64,000 bases of DNA from Allosalinactinospora lopnorensis (GTDB taxonomy: Bacteria; Actinomycetota; Actinomycetes; Streptosporangiales; Streptosporangiaceae), in contig NZ_LAJC01000013.1 of assembly GCF_000981225.1 (NCBI RefSeq), positions 1 through 64,000 of the forward strand, read 5' to 3'. The position numbers and the translations under genes are program-made. Positions within the stretch are counted from its first letter, which is position 1. Each line of letters starts with the position of its first letter. This document shows positions 9,392 to 18,226 of the stretch, piece after piece. Under the pieces are notes generated by a model. The model did not search any database and had not been told where the DNA came from. It saw only the letters and a list, made by a program, of their open reading frames with translations.

Positions 9392-10186
9392 ATGCTGACC
9401 ACTGACCTCATCCCTGGCTCCCCGTGTTGGATCGATCTCGGCGCTCCGGATGTCGACGCCGCGGTCGCCTTCTATGGCTCGGTTTTCGGCTGGGAGTACC
9501 GGCCCTTCGAGTCGGAGGGGGACGGGTACGGCTTCTTCCAAATGGACGGAAGGACGGTCGCCGCGGTCGGCCCGCTCACGGAGGAGGGGGCGAGCTCGGC
9601 CTGGATGATCTACTTCGCCACCCCCGATGCGCAGGCCACGGCCCAGACCGTGGAGGGGTCGGGCGGCACGGTGCGGGTCGCCCCGTTCGATGTCAACGGT
9701 GAGGCCCGAATGGCCCAGTTCACCGACCCCCTGGGGGGCGAGTTCGCCGTCTGGCAGGCGGTGAAGAACCAGGGGCTGGAAGCGGTGAACGAACCGGGCG
9801 CCCTGAACTGGATCGAGCACTACACCACCGACGCGGACGCCGCGAAGGAGTTCTACGGCACCGTCTTCGGATGGACGACCCAGGGCATGCCGCTACCGGG
9901 CGGCGGGGGGACATATTGGCTCATCAATCCCTCCGGCCACGGCGAGGAGCGCATGCAGGGCGGCATCATGCAGCTCGCAGCGGAAGATCTTGCCTTGAGT
10001 GGCGGCCGCCCCTATTGGCACCCGGTGTTCGAGGTCGCGGACTGCGATGCCGCGGTCGCCAGGGTCGCCGAGAACGGCGGCAGCGTACAGATGGGACCGG
10101 AGGACGCTGAGGGGGTCGGGCGGCTGGCCGTCTGCCTCGACCTCTCCGGTGCGGACTTCGTGCTGCTCACCCCTACGGAAGGCTGA
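9392..10186 (+). CDS. VOC-family protein, tandem glyoxalase domains
   Basis: A 264-residue protein beginning MLTTDLIPGSPCWIDLG; ATG 9392 follows AAGGGAATCACC. It contains two vicinal-oxygen-chelate domains: about 8-125 (WIDLGAPDVDAAVAFYGSVFGWEY) and about 135-260 (NWIEHYTTDADAAKEFYGTVFGW). The pattern matches the common actinobacterial bleomycin-resistance/glyoxalase-like 27-kDa family. Metal ligands cannot be assigned with confidence. It is monocistronic and divergent from the large ATPase gene; the 295-bp region between holds no recognisable site. Role is probably detoxification. Confidence 0.82.
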   Translation: MLTTDLIPGSPCWIDLGAPDVDAAVAFYGSVFGWEYRPFESEGDGYGFFQMDGRTVAAVGPLTEEGASSAWMIYFATPDAQATAQTVEGSGGTVRVAPFDVNGEARMAQFTDPLGGEFAVWQAVKNQGLEAVNEPGALNWIEHYTTDADAAKEFYGTVFGWTTQGMPLPGGGGTYWLINPSGHGEERMQGGIMQLAAEDLALSGGRPYWHPVFEVADCDAAVARVAENGGSVQMGPEDAEGVGRLAVCLDLSGADFVLLTPTEG

Positions 10187-10198
10187 TGTACCGGCTGT

Positions 10199-11020
10199 TC
10201 AGAACCGGTCGCCCACCCAGGCGAGCACTCCCCGGCGCGGGAGGCAGGACGCCGCAGCGAGCGTACCGGAGACCGCCAGACCGCCGAGCCAGCCGATGTG
10301 GTGGATGAGCGCACTGGTGAGAACGGCGGCACCGAGCGCGATTCCGAAGACGTAGACGAGTACACGTGCGATGAACGCACTGGCGGTCGACGCCGAGGAC
10401 CGGATTCCGGCCCGTCGGCGTTCCGCGTTGTGCCAGCGGGCCATCATGCCCAGCATGAGCGGAAGCATGACGGCACCCATCCCGTAGAGGGTGAGAGCGA
10501 CGCCGGAGGACAGCCACTCGGCTGCGTTGGCCAGGGGCGCGCCGGATTCCCACGCGGCGAGGTCCGCGGCGGTGGAAGAGAGGAAGCGCCGGTACCCGGT
10601 GCCGTCCCAGCCGTGCACCAGGATGAGGAAGAAACCGAAGTAGCCGCCGAGGAACTGCAGAGCGGCCAACCGGTTCCGCCCGAGCCGGACCAGCCGCCGG
10701 GTGGCGACGAAACCGGCGGCCCCCAGGGCGGTGTTGGTGGCTGCGAACGCGGCCACCACCCAGGCCGGGATCGCGGCGTGTCCGCTGGCCGCGTGCATGG
10801 TCTCCCAACCGGGAAAGGCCCATAGCAGCCAGGCTCCGCTCGGAGCGAAGACCACCGCGAAGAACAGCACCGACGCGGTGAAGTGCGGGTTCCGCAGTAC
10901 ATCTCCGCCTCCTTCGCCCTCCGGAGGTAGGCCTGTCATCTCCGCTCGCGGACGCTCTCCAGCGGCAAGGGCGAATCCCGCCCCGATGGCGTATGACCAG
11001 AACACGTCGACCTGCACCAT
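10199..11020 (-). CDS. multi-pass membrane protein of unknown function
   Basis: Encodes 273 residues with about six to seven hydrophobic segments (for example ASVLFFAVVFAPSGAWLLWA, LQFLGGYFGFFLILVHGW, ALTLYGMGAVMLPLMLGMM) and a Trp/Gly-rich loop. The ATG has CAGGAG six bases upstream. I do not recognise a named family. A perfect 16-bp palindrome sits 31-46 nt before the start, and a TetR gene lies directly upstream on the same strand, so it is probably the main target of that repressor. A role in transport or membrane redox chemistry is conceivable but not shown. Confidence 0.72.
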   Translation of the reverse strand: MVQVDVFWSYAIGAGFALAAGERPRAEMTGLPPEGEGGGDVLRNPHFTASVLFFAVVFAPSGAWLLWAFPGWETMHAASGHAAIPAWVVAAFAATNTALGAAGFVATRRLVRLGRNRLAALQFLGGYFGFFLILVHGWDGTGYRRFLSSTAADLAAWESGAPLANAAEWLSSGVALTLYGMGAVMLPLMLGMMARWHNAERRRAGIRSSASTASAFIARVLVYVFGIALGAAVLTSALIHHIGWLGGLAVSGTLAAASCLPRRGVLAWVGDRF

Positions 11021-11050
11021 GCCAACTCCTGTAGAAGCCGCACAAGAACG

Positions 11051-11066
11051 GAATGACTAGTCATTC
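11051..11066. promoter_or_regulatory. TetR-type operator palindrome
   Basis: GAATGACTAGTCATTC is a perfect 16-bp palindrome between the tetR gene and the membrane protein gene, 31 bp from the latter's start codon. TGACNNGTCA cores like this are common TetR-family operators. Confidence 0.72.
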
Positions 11067-11184
11067 TACTTATGAGTAAGTTATGGGCAAGAGGCTGATC
11101 ACCGGTTTTCGGAACAGTCGGCCCGGCCTGCTCTTCCGCTGGAGAAGGGGGGAGGGCGCGGTGGCCCGGGGAGCAGGAGGCCGA

Positions 11185-11790
11185 CTAACGGGCGGTGATG
11201 CCGTCGAACATCAGGTCGGTGAACCCGCGGATCCACCGCTCGCTGTTGATCGCCTCCTCGCGGCCGAGCGCGTTCAGCGCCCCCAGGAGAATCATGCCGT
11301 TCACACCTCGCGCGGTGATCTCGATATCCAGATCGGCGCGCAGGAACCCCTTGTCCACACCGTTGCGCAGGTAGGACTCGGTGAGTGAGAACAGCGACTC
11401 GGCCGCCTCGGACACGCGCGCGGTGATCTCGGCGTCGACGTTGGAGGCGTGCATTGTCAGCAGGCGGACGAGGTGGTCGTCGTCGCGGAGGAGGCGGAAG
11501 AGGGCGGCGCCGATGCGCTCGACCTGAGCGCGGTATTCCTGCGCAGTGTCGCTGGCCCCCGGATCCTCGTCGGCCAGCGCCGCCATGATGCGGTCCACAG
11601 CGTGGTCGAGCACGTGCCGCAACAGGTCGAGCTTGCTCTCGAAGTAGCGGTAGAAGGTACCGTGCCCGGCCCCGAGTTCACGGGCGATGTCCGCCACCCC
11701 GGTGTTGTGGTAGCCGCGCTCGGCGAAGACCCGCGAGGCAACGGCGATGATCTCGCGCTGCCGGCGGTCGACCAGTTCCTGTTTCGTCAT
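11185..11790 (-). CDS. TetR/AcrR-family transcriptional repressor
   Basis: A 201-residue regulator with an N-terminal helix-turn-helix at about residues 12-58 (IIAVASRVFAERGYHNTGVA, then ELGAGHGTFYRYFESKLDLL), the standard TetR DNA-binding signature. The remaining helices form a ligand/dimer domain. Start ATG 11790 is preceded by GGAG at short spacing; the long upstream frame has no similarity. It lies immediately upstream of a membrane protein gene with the palindrome 11051-11066 in the gap, so self-contained repression of that gene is likely. Ligand unknown. Confidence 0.88.
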   Translation of the reverse strand: MTKQELVDRRQREIIAVASRVFAERGYHNTGVADIARELGAGHGTFYRYFESKLDLLRHVLDHAVDRIMAALADEDPGASDTAQEYRAQVERIGAALFRLLRDDDHLVRLLTMHASNVDAEITARVSEAAESLFSLTESYLRNGVDKGFLRADLDIEITARGVNGMILLGALNALGREEAINSERWIRGFTDLMFDGITAR

Positions 11791-11891
11791 CACTCCAGCA
11801 GCGATCCTAACGCCCCCTTCCGGTGATCCTGCGGAGACCGGGCCGCCTCCCATGCGGCGCCGGACGACTTCCGCGGGATCGCCGAGGTTTC

Positions 11892-12730
11892 CTAATCGAG
11901 CGGGGAGCGGCGTTCCAGGAGGACGGTGTCGCGCCAGACACCATGGTGCTGCGCGATGCGCTCGCGCACGCCGACGGTGCGGAACCCGGCGGCGTGGTGC
12001 AGGGTGAGGCTGGCGCGGTTCTCGGGGAAGATCGAGGTCTGCAGGGTCCACAGGTCGCCCGCGTCGGCGGCGGTGACCTGCTTGTGCAGCAGAGCCCTTC
12101 CGACGCCCCTGCCCCGGAAGTCGCAGCCGACATAGACCGATGTCTCGGCCACTCCGGCGTAGCACTCCCGGGCGGATACCGGGCAGGCGGCGGCCCAGCC
12201 GGCGACCTCTCCGTCGATCTCGGCCACCCATCGGTGCTCGGGCAGCCACTTGGCTTCCAGGGTGGTACGGGGCGGCACCTGGGTCTCGAAGGTGGCGTGC
12301 CCCATTGCGATGCCCTCGGCGTAGATGCGTCGCACCGCGGGCCAGTCAGCGGCGTGCAGGGCCCGGACGCGCACGTCCGCGGGCAGGTTGTCCGGGCAGC
12401 ACGGGCGGGGCGCGAGCATGCCCATCACCGCGTCGGCGGCGTGCGGCAGTCCGGTGCAGCAGGCGGAGTTGACCGAGACCAGGGTGGCGGTGCCCTCCTC
12501 CGGGCGAGCACGAACCCGACCTCGGCCAGTTTGCGCACGTGGTGCGAACAGGTGGACTGGCTGATCCGCAGGATCTCGGTGAGCGAGCCCACGGTGATGC
12601 CCTTCGGGCTGGTGGCGACGGCGTGCAGCAGCCGCACCCGTGTGGGGTCGGCCAGACAGGCGAACCAATCGGCGTAGGTGGCCGCGTCGGCGGTGGGCAG
12701 GACCTCGGCCTGCGGGAGCGGGATCGTCAT
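11892..12730 (-). pseudogene. ArsR-GNAT fusion (ArsR repressor plus ArsN-like acetyltransferase), frameshifted
   Basis: The start at 12730 encodes an ArsR/SmtB winged helix (CLADPTRVRLLHAV, ISQSTCSHHVRKLAEVGFVL). After residue ~75 the frame must change by one base, near 12,500-12,507, to continue into PEEGTATLVSVNSACCTGLP and then a full GNAT domain with the acetyl-CoA loop RGRGVGRALL, ending at 11892. Adding one C to the CCC run on the coding strand restores it. ArsR-GNAT fusions occur in actinobacterial arsenic loci; the vicinal cysteines (ACC, PRPCC) would suit As(III) sensing. The acetyltransferase resembles phosphinothricin/ArsN enzymes. It is divergent from the monooxygenase operon it probably regulates. 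Either a true null mutation or a base-call error. Confidence 0.8.
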
Positions 12731-12749
12731 GCTCCCATTATCGACCAGA

Positions 12750-12818
12750 ATCGATGGTTGATTTAATCGATGGCGGCCGATACATTTTCCTTCGTTGGAT
12801 CGATGTTCGTCGATTAAA
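12750..12818. promoter_or_regulatory. ArsR-type operator region with ATCGAT repeats
   Basis: The divergent gap contains three ATCGAT palindromes (12750-12755, 12766-12771, 12799-12804) and a 9-bp inverted repeat TTTAATCGA (12762-12770) / TCGATTAAA (12810-12818). The AT-rich composition stands out from its surroundings. Placement between the ArsR start and the monooxygenase start suggests ArsR binding sites. Confidence 0.6.
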
Positions 12819-12828
12819 GGAGTGCGGG

Positions 12829-14163
12829 ATGACCGAGTTGCCGGTGGTCGTGGTGGGGGCGGGCCCGGTCGGACTGGCCGCGGCAGCGCACCTGGCGGAA
12901 CGGGGCCTTCCCTCCCTGGTGCTGGAGGCCGGTCCGAGTGCGGGGGCGGCGGTGGCCCAGTGGCACCACGTCCGGTTGTTCTCCCGGTGGCCGGAGCTAG
13001 TGGACCCGGTAGCCGCCCGGACGCTGGAGACCACCGGTTGGCGGTCGCCCGACCCGGAGGCCTGCCCCACGGGGGCGGAGTGGGCCGATGCGTACCTGCG
13101 GCCGCTGGCCGCGGTGCTGGGGGAACGGGTGCGTTTCGGCACCCGGGTGGTCGGAGTGGCCAGGCGCGGCCGGGACCTGGTCGTGGACGCCGGACGTGAG
13201 ACCGAACCCCTGACGGTGCACGTGCGTACGGCCGCGGGCGAGGAGCGGATCGCCGCGCGGGCGGTGATAGACGCCTCCGGCACCTGGACGGCACCGAATC
13301 CCCTGGGCGGCGACGGCCTCCCGGCATTGGGGGAGGCCGCCGCCGAGCGGATCGTCTACCGGGTGCCGGATCTGGCCGACCCCAACGTTCGGGCCCGGTA
13401 CGCGGGCAACCGGATCGCGCTCGCCGGCAGCGGCCATTCCGCCCTTACCGCCCTGGTCGCCTTCGCCGACCTGGCGGAAGAGCACCCGGGCACCGAGATC
13501 GTGTGGCTGCTGCGCCGCGGTACGGCAGGCAACGTCTTCGGTGGGGCCGAGGCCGACCAGTTGCCGGCTAGGGGAGCACTGGGCCGGCGCGCGAAGGCCG
13601 CGGCACAGGCCGGGTACGTGCGCACGGTGACCGGGTTCCGCACCGCCTCGGTGGAGCGCGTCCCGGACGGGCGGCTGGTGCCGGCCTCCCTCGACGGGCG
13701 TCGGCTGGACCCGGTGGACGAGGCCGTCGTGCTGACCGGGTTCCGGCCGGACCTGTCCTGGCTGTCGGAGGTGCGGCTGGACCTCGACCCGGTCCTCCAG
13801 GCGCCGCGCGCGCTGGCGCCGCTGATCGATCCGAACGTGCACTCCTGCGGGACCGTGTACCCGCACGGCGCGAAGGAGCTGGCGCATCCCGAGCCTGATG
13901 TGTTCCTGGTCGGGATGAAGAGCTACGGGCGGGCGCCCACCTTCCTGGCGATGACCGGCTACGAGCAGGTCCGCTCCGTGGTCGCGGCGATCGCCGGAGA
14001 CCATGCTGCCGCCGAGCGGGTGGAGCTGACGCTGCCGGAGACCGGGGTGTGCGGCGGGGCGGACCTGTTCGACGAGCCGGCCGAGACCGCCACCGAGGGC
14101 TGCTGCGGTCCGCCGTCCGGCCCGGTCGAGGCGGCCATCACCGTTCCTGGTCCCGGCCGCTGA
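12829..14163 (+). CDS. flavoprotein monooxygenase in arsenic-type cluster
   Basis: A 444-residue FAD/NAD(P)H-dependent oxidoreductase. The N-terminal dinucleotide fold VVVVGAGPVGLAAAAHL is at residues 6-22, a second one NRIALAGSGHSALTAL begins near 197, and a late FAD contact LTGFRPDLSW precedes the C-terminus. The tail has paired cysteines (ETGVCGGADLF and EGCCGPPSG) that could bind metalloid. Start ATG 12829 has AAAGGAGTGCGGG. It is first in a three-gene run with an MFS transporter and a second flavoprotein. Similar genes accompany ArsR-GNAT regulators; an arsenical or organoarsenical substrate is inferred, not shown. Confidence 0.78.
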   Translation: MTELPVVVVGAGPVGLAAAAHLAERGLPSLVLEAGPSAGAAVAQWHHVRLFSRWPELVDPVAARTLETTGWRSPDPEACPTGAEWADAYLRPLAAVLGERVRFGTRVVGVARRGRDLVVDAGRETEPLTVHVRTAAGEERIAARAVIDASGTWTAPNPLGGDGLPALGEAAAERIVYRVPDLADPNVRARYAGNRIALAGSGHSALTALVAFADLAEEHPGTEIVWLLRRGTAGNVFGGAEADQLPARGALGRRAKAAAQAGYVRTVTGFRTASVERVPDGRLVPASLDGRRLDPVDEAVVLTGFRPDLSWLSEVRLDLDPVLQAPRALAPLIDPNVHSCGTVYPHGAKELAHPEPDVFLVGMKSYGRAPTFLAMTGYEQVRSVVAAIAGDHAAAERVELTLPETGVCGGADLFDEPAETATEGCCGPPSGPVEAAITVPGPGR

Positions 14164-14167
14164 CGGC

Positions 14168-15413
14168 GTGGCCGAGACGATCCGGTCCGCACCAGGGACC
14201 GCGCGGGCCGGTGGGCTGTCGCGCACGGGGCTGCGCCGGGTCCTGATCGCCCTCTGCGTTACCGAGGTCACCAGCTGGGGCGTGCTGTACTACGCGTTTC
14301 CGGTGCTGGCCCCCTCGATCAGCGCCACGACCGGCTGGTCGATGCCGGCGGTGACCGCGGCGTTCTCGGCCGGGCAGCTCACCGCCGCGCTTGTGGGCAT
14401 CCCGGTCGGTCGCTGGCTCGACCGGTACGGGCCCCGCGGGGTGATGACCGCGGGGTCGCTGCTGGCGGTGCCCGCCATGGCGGCGATCGCGACCGCGCAG
14501 AACCTGGCGTGGTTCGTCGCCGCGTGGGTTCTGGCCGGGATCGCGATGGGCGGCGTGCTCTACCCGCCGGCGTTCGCCGCCCTGACCCGCTGGTACGGGG
14601 CCCGGCGGGTCGGAGCGCTCACCGTGCTCACCCTCGCCGCGGGGCTGGCGAGCACCGTGTTCGCCCCTCTGACGGCCGTGCTCGGGGGCCCACCTGGACT
14701 GGCGGCACGTCTACCTGGTGCTTGGGGCGGTACTCGCGGCCATCACCATCCCCGGCCATCTGTGGGGCCTGCGGGGGCCGTGGCCGGACCACACCCCCGA
14801 CCCGGGCGAGTCCCCGGAGGCGTCGCACGCACCGGCGCGGATCGTGCGCGGCCGCCCGTTCATCACGCTCGTGCTCGCGTTCGCGCTGACCACCTTCGCG
14901 GCGTTCGCGGTGGTCATCAACCTTGTGCCGCTGCTCACCGAGCGTGGTGTCAGTGCCGGCTCGGCGGCGGTCGTCCTCGGTCTCGGCGGCGTCGGCCAGG
15001 TGCTCGGCCGGCTCGGCTACGCCCCGCTCACGCGGAGATTCAGCGTGCGCGGCCGAAGCCTGCTGGTGCTGCTCGCCGTCGCCGCCACCACAGCGCTGCT
15101 CGGCCTGCTCACTTCGCTCGCGGCACTGATCGCCGCGGCGGTCGTCGCCGGCATGGCCCGCGGCGCGCTCACACTGCTGCACGCCACCGCGATCACCGAC
15201 CGCTGGGGCGCCGCCAATTACGGGCACCTCAACGGCATGCTGTCCGCGCCGTTGACCATCACCATCGCGCTCGCACCGTGGGCCGGTGCCGCGCTCGCCG
15301 GAGTGCTCGACGGCTACTCCCCCATGTTCCTCGTGCTCGCCGCGATCACCCTGGTCGGTGCCGCACTCGGGATGGCGAGCACACCACGTCCATCCGTCAG
15401 GAGGTACACGTGA
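14168..15413 (+). pseudogene. MFS efflux transporter, frameshifted
   Basis: GTG 14168 begins a major-facilitator protein with typical N-half features (GIPVGRWLDRYGPRGVMTAG between helices 2 and 3). The frame breaks in a run of five G at 14684-14688; removing one G restores AHLDWRHVYLVLGAVLAAI and the rest of a 12-helix, about 414-residue protein ending at 15413. Its stop overlaps the next start as GTGA, showing the original translational coupling. In this context it would export the product of the two flavoproteins. The downstream half shows no further damage, so the lesion is recent or a base-call error. Confidence 0.82.
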
Positions 15414-16471
15414 ACGACGTCGTCGTGATCGGTGCGGGCCAGTCCGGTCTCACCGCCGCACGCGCGCTGCGCGCGCACGGCCTTGCCCCGCTCGTGCTCG
15501 AAGCCGGCCCGGAACCGACGGGATCCTGGCCGCACTACTACGACAGCCTCGCCCTCTTCTCGCCCGCCCGTTACAGCGCGCTGCCGGGCCTGCCGTTCCC
15601 CGGCGACCCCGATCACTACCCGCACCGCGACGAGGTGGTCGACTATCTGCGCCGCTACGCCGCGGACCTGGACGCGGAGATCCGCACCGGAACCCGCGTC
15701 AGTTCCGTGGAAGCGGACGGCGACGGCGGTTTCCACGTACGCACCACCGCGGGCGAGACCCTGCACACCGCGGGCGTCGTGGCCGCGAGCGGATCGTTCG
15801 GCAACCCCTACACTCCGGTGCTGCCCGGACAGGACGGCTTCACCGGCCGCCTGCTGCACGTCGCCGACTACCGCGGCCCCAAGGACCACGCCGGCGAGCG
15901 CATCGTGGTCGTCGGCGCCGGAAACTCCGCTGTGCAGGTCGGATACGAGCTCGCCGGCGTCGCCTCGGTCACGCTCGCCACCCGGCATCCACTCGCCTTC
16001 CTGTCCCAGCGCCCCCATGGGCGGGACTTCCATTACTGGATCACCAGCAACGGCTTCGACCACCTGCCGCCCGAATGGCTGGCCCGCATCGTCACGACCA
16101 CACTCGTCCTGGACACCGGCGACTACCGCAACGCCCTCGACTCGGGGCGGATGGACCAGCGCCGCGTGTTCACCGCATTCGACGGCGACCAGGTCGTCTG
16201 GTCGGACGGTGTGCGCGAGAGGGTGGACACGGTCGTCTTCGCCACCGGTTACCGGCCCGACCTCGACTACCTGCGGCCATTGGGGGCACTCGACAACGGC
16301 ATGCCCCAGCACGTCGGCGGCCTTTCGGCGGCCACTCCGGGGCTCGTCTACGTCGGACTGGAGTTCCAGCGGTCGTTCTCGTCCAACACCCTGCGCGGCG
16401 TGTACCGCGATGCCGAGCATGTCGTGCCGCCGCTCGCCGCGCACATGGCCCCCGCTGTTTTCGGACTGTGA
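15410..16471 (+). CDS. ArsO-like flavin-dependent monooxygenase
   Basis: A 353-residue flavoprotein starting with GTG at 15410, with CAGGAGG nicely spaced and the start overlapping the preceding stop. Residues 4-20 form the FAD-binding fold VVVIGAGQSGLTAARAL; a second fold for NADPH is IVVVGAGNSAVQVGYEL near residue 165; FATGYRPDLDYL is the conserved ATG motif. Related proteins (ArsO) occur in ars clusters of Streptomyces. As third gene in the operon with MFS pump and another flavoprotein, it probably acts on the same compound. Exact reaction is not established. Confidence 0.78.
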   Translation: MNDVVVIGAGQSGLTAARALRAHGLAPLVLEAGPEPTGSWPHYYDSLALFSPARYSALPGLPFPGDPDHYPHRDEVVDYLRRYAADLDAEIRTGTRVSSVEADGDGGFHVRTTAGETLHTAGVVAASGSFGNPYTPVLPGQDGFTGRLLHVADYRGPKDHAGERIVVVGAGNSAVQVGYELAGVASVTLATRHPLAFLSQRPHGRDFHYWITSNGFDHLPPEWLARIVTTTLVLDTGDYRNALDSGRMDQRRVFTAFDGDQVVWSDGVRERVDTVVFATGYRPDLDYLRPLGALDNGMPQHVGGLSAATPGLVYVGLEFQRSFSSNTLRGVYRDAEHVVPPLAAHMAPAVFGL

Positions 16472-16487
16472 CCCCTCGGCTGAGAGG

Positions 16488-17369
16488 TCAGCGCCGGCCG
16501 GACGAGGACGGCTCTTTCCGGCGTGCCGCGCGCCGGAGCGTGGTCGCCGCTCCGGCGGCGACGAGGAGGAGCAGGCCGAGGGCGACCCATCCGGGGCCGA
16601 GGCTCTCCAGCCGGCCGGCGAGGCCGTCCTGGGCCCGGGTGGCGGCGCCGACCAGCGGATCGGCGATGGGGCCGGAGAACACCCGCAGCTCGAACCAGCC
16701 GTAGTAGGCGACGTAGCTCCCGGAGAGGAGGAGCAGGGCCCCGCTTGCGCGTGTCACATATGGCATCGCGCGGCGCAGCCAGGCGGCGACGGAGTCGCGG
16801 GCGAGCGCGGTGGCCACTGTGATGACGCCGACGACCACCCCCATCCCGGCCGCGTAGGCCAGGAACATGGCGATCACCCCGAGCGCGCTGGCCGAGCGCA
16901 GCGCGCTCGTGGTCAGAGCCAGAAAGGGGGCGATGGTGCAGGACAGCGACGCGATGGCGTAGGTGAGACCGTAGACGGCGGCCCAGCGCAGTGAGCGCAC
17001 CGGCCTGCCTGGTACGGGCTTGGGCAGTACCAGAGAGACGTCGCGGCCGGTCAGCAGCCACGAGCCCAGGCCGATCAGCGCCAGGCCGGCGATGACCGTC
17101 ACCCAGGGCAGATGGCGCTCCACCGACAGGGCGAGCGGGGTGACGACCAGCCCGAAGCTCGCGAAGACGAGAACGAACCCGCTGGTCATGGCGGCGGTGC
17201 TGCCCAACGCTCGCCCCAGGGGGCGCCACCGCTCGCCCCCGGTGCCGGCCTGGTCCTGCCCGGAGGCGACCAGCAGCGCCACGTAGCCGGGCAGTAGCGC
17301 GAAACCGCACGGGTTGAGCACCGCGAGCATGCCCGCTACGACAGCGATCGCATACGGCAGCTCGTTCAC
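16488..17369 (-). CDS. CcdA-type thiol-disulfide membrane transporter
   Basis: Integral membrane protein of 293 residues that passes electrons across the membrane to extracytoplasmic thiol proteins, for cytochrome c maturation or disulfide repair. Helix 1 carries NPCGFALLPGYVALL with the redox Cys at position 21, and SLSCTIAPFLALTTSA holds its partner. Six or more hydrophobic helices follow the CcdA/DsbD gamma-domain pattern. The GTG start at 17369 overlaps the stop of the upstream thioredoxin-like lipoprotein gene (GTGA), so the two are translated together and presumably form a redox relay. Confidence 0.86.
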   Translation of the reverse strand: MNELPYAIAVVAGMLAVLNPCGFALLPGYVALLVASGQDQAGTGGERWRPLGRALGSTAAMTSGFVLVFASFGLVVTPLALSVERHLPWVTVIAGLALIGLGSWLLTGRDVSLVLPKPVPGRPVRSLRWAAVYGLTYAIASLSCTIAPFLALTTSALRSASALGVIAMFLAYAAGMGVVVGVITVATALARDSVAAWLRRAMPYVTRASGALLLLSGSYVAYYGWFELRVFSGPIADPLVGAATRAQDGLAGRLESLGPGWVALGLLLLVAAGAATTLRRAARRKEPSSSGRR

Positions 17370-17947
17370 GAGGTGTTCTGGTCGGTGTCCAAGAGTTCCT
17401 CCTCGATGTAGCCGTCCAGTTCCTCGTCGGTGAGGACTCCCTGGACCGTGTGGTGGGTTCCGTCAGGGCGGAGGAAGGAGAACGAGGGCTGCCTGGTGAC
17501 CCCGAACCCGGACCAGACCGTACCGTCGTTGTCGACGAGGTGGGTCATCTCCTCCAATTCGTGGTCGGCGACGAACTCCTGCATGGGCCCGACCTGGCCG
17601 AGTCCCGCCACGCCGAGGAACTCCACCTCGTCCGCATAGCGCTCGCCGGCCTCGACCACGCCTTCGGCCTCGCTCTGGCAGACGGTGCACCACGGAGCCC
17701 AGAACCACAGCACCGCGGCCTTGCCCTCCAGTGAGGCGCCGGCGAATTCCTCGTCGTCGACGGTACGTACCTCGAAGTCACGGGCCGGGGTGACTTCGTC
17801 CGCACTGGTGGCGTTGTCGGTGTCCTCCGCGGCCTGTGCGTCGCTCGTGGTCTCTTCGGGGGTGTCGGCTCTGCACCCGGACAGGGGAAGCAGGAGCGCC
17901 ACCGCGGCGGCGAACACCGACACTGCCGGACGGGACGGGATCTCCAT
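17366..17947 (-). CDS. thioredoxin-like (DsbF/MPT53-type) lipoprotein
   Basis: A 193-residue secreted thioredoxin-fold protein. The N-terminus is a lipoprotein signal peptide with LPLSGC lipobox (C25), followed by an acidic linker of about 30 residues, then the redoxin domain with APWCTVC (C87, C90). The ATG at 17947 has GAGG six bases upstream; the GTG two codons earlier is less likely. It resembles mycobacterial DsbF/MPT53 extracytoplasmic disulfide oxidoreductases. The partner CcdA overlaps its stop codon, which gives a source of electrons. Confidence 0.86.
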   Translation of the reverse strand: MEIPSRPAVSVFAAAVALLLPLSGCRADTPEETTSDAQAAEDTDNATSADEVTPARDFEVRTVDDEEFAGASLEGKAAVLWFWAPWCTVCQSEAEGVVEAGERYADEVEFLGVAGLGQVGPMQEFVADHELEEMTHLVDNDGTVWSGFGVTRQPSFSFLRPDGTHHTVQGVLTDEELDGYIEEELLDTDQNTS

Positions 17948-18226
17948 GAGCACCTCGCGGTTTCTGCTGTGACCGGGGAACTCCAGCCGACGCCAGGGAC
18001 GCGCTGCCTCTGCCGTCCCCTCGATCGCTCCTCGGACAACGCCGACTCGAAGCAGGGTCCTTAATCTGTTCTTCGGAGCCGCGTGCCCGCGGGCGATGTG
18101 TCAGCCGGCGAACTTTTCGACCACGTTCACGCGGCGGAGCGGCGTTCCGGTTCACACCACGCGGTGCGCGCGCCGGGAACGGCCGCCGTTGTGCGAGATC
18201 ACCATGCGGGAGAAACCGCGGTCCGG

